Below, piece by piece: positions 63,492-64,000 of a DNA stretch of 64,000 nt. The notes under the pieces were generated by a model, which was not told where the DNA came from, did no database searches, and saw nothing but the letters and a program-made list of their open reading frames with translations. This DNA comes from Paenibacillus harenae DSM 16969 (GTDB taxonomy: Bacteria; Bacillota; Bacilli; Paenibacillales; Paenibacillaceae), in NCBI RefSeq assembly GCF_000422465.1, contig NZ_AULV01000019.1:105751-169750 (forward strand), given 5' to 3'. A program made the translations under genes and the position numbers. How positions within the stretch are numbered: position 1 is the stretch's first letter; each line of letters starts with the position of its first letter.

Positions 63492-63521
63492 TTGACTTCA
63501 TTATTCGCCATGTGATACATT
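63492..63521 (+). promoter_or_regulatory. rrn promoter P1
   Basis: TTGACT (63492-63497), 18 bases, TACATT (63516-63521). First of two tandem promoters, as usual for rRNA operons. Confidence 0.7.
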
Positions 63522-63598
63522 ATATCTCGCCGCTTCTGCAAGCCGAAATAATCGAGTGGACGGCATTTAAATAAAATGTCGAAAATCAAAAAAAGTAC

Positions 63599-63628
63599 TT
63601 GCACTGAGATAGGCGAATGTGATATATT
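63599..63628 (+). promoter_or_regulatory. rrn promoter P2
   Basis: TTGCAC (63599-63604), 18 bases, TATATT (63623-63628). Confidence 0.7.
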
Positions 63629-63674
63629 ATAAAAGTCGCCGCTGACAAACAACGGCTGACACGAAAGAAAAGAT

Positions 63675-63684
63675 TGTTCTTTGA
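63675..63684 (+). promoter_or_regulatory. rrn leader boxA antiterminator
   Basis: TGTTCTTTGA, followed by AAACTGAACAAC, is the typical Firmicute leader boxA where Nus factors bind. Confidence 0.75.
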
Positions 63685-63814
63685 AAACTGAACAACGAGT
63701 GAAACTGCCCCGTTAATCCTTACGGATTAATGGAAAAGCGATAAAAAAGTAATGAGTCAACGAGAAACTTCAATCTGACCTTTGGCTAGAGAGAGGTTTC
63801 GCGGACAACTAACC

Positions 63815-64000
63815 AATTTGGAGAGTTTGATCCTGGCTCAGGACGAACGCTGGCGGCGTGCCTAATACATGCAAGTCGAGCGGAGTTATTCCTTCGGGAG
63901 TAACTTAGCGGCGGACGGGTGAGTAACACGTAGGTAACCTGCCTGTAAGACCGGGATAACATTCGGAAACGAATGCTAATACCGGATACGCAATCTGGTC
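63815..64000 (+). rRNA. rrs: 16S ribosomal RNA, 5' end (partial)
   Basis: The universal start AGAGTTTGATCCTGGCTCAG lies at 63822-63841; the mature 5' end is placed seven bases earlier by analogy with E. coli numbering. The variable region V1 and the phrase GGCGGACGGGTGAGTAACAC are present, and the text is Paenibacillus-like. The gene runs off the right edge. Confidence 0.97.

Overview
The window looks like chromosomal DNA from a spore-forming Firmicute of the Paenibacillus type. Several things point there. The partial 16S rRNA at the right edge reads as Paenibacillus-like. The order perR / ygzB-like / ygxA-like / rrn operon matches, from memory, the Bacillus subtilis arrangement, and so do the sigY-yxlCDEFG operon and the lolA-like / alr / ndoAI / ndoA block. 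Ribosome binding sites are strong AGGAGG types, and TTG or GTG starts are common. I see no prophage body, insertion sequence, CRISPR array or tRNA.

Layout. 1-6450: end of a Pel-type exopolysaccharide locus (PelA-like C-terminus, PelF, a PelG protein fused in frame to a CotH-kinase lipoprotein, a VTC-domain protein, a DUF4956 membrane protein). 6610-9357: an SGNH hydrolase and a two-gene DrrAB-type ABC exporter. 10024-22569: a carbohydrate-use locus with an Lpl/Ytc-type ABC importer, a membrane-bound AraC regulator reading the other way, a TIM-barrel isomerase, a CBM9-like protein, a large two-transglutaminase protein, a GH18 enzyme and a polysaccharide deacetylase. None of the five enzymes shows a signal peptide. 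22657-25096: an XRE repressor and an ImmA-type protease facing a holin-like gene, with shared palindromic operators and a LexA-like box between them, followed by two tiny YjcZ-type sporulation proteins missed by simple ORF calling.

25455-32708: a COG0523 metallochaperone GTPase, a small secreted repeat protein, about 1 kb of repeat-rich non-coding DNA, a lipoprotein, a LacI regulator with a GH36 alpha-galactosidase, and a small membrane protein gene with an apparent one-base frameshift. 33123-34483: bioB behind an intact BirA operator, but with bioA and bioD reduced to a fused scar. 34704-40046: a DJ-1/PfpI protein, PspA and PspC, then the lolA-like / alr / EndoAI-EndoA block. 40224-46363: a Tad/Flp-type pilus operon behind a terminator-like leader hairpin.

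46413-59603: an M24 peptidase, two PH-domain membrane proteins, the sigY operon with a recognisable sigma-Y promoter, gatCAB, an MgtC-like protein and a DUF4097 protein. 59675-64000: perR, a membrane-anchored GH18-type protein, ygzB, ygxA and the promoters, boxA and 5' end of an rRNA operon. Envelope functions dominate: exopolysaccharide export, cell-envelope stress (PspA/PspC, sigma-Y), pilus assembly and glycan processing. Starts were moved from the longest-ORF position wherever a ribosome binding site or promoter gave better support.
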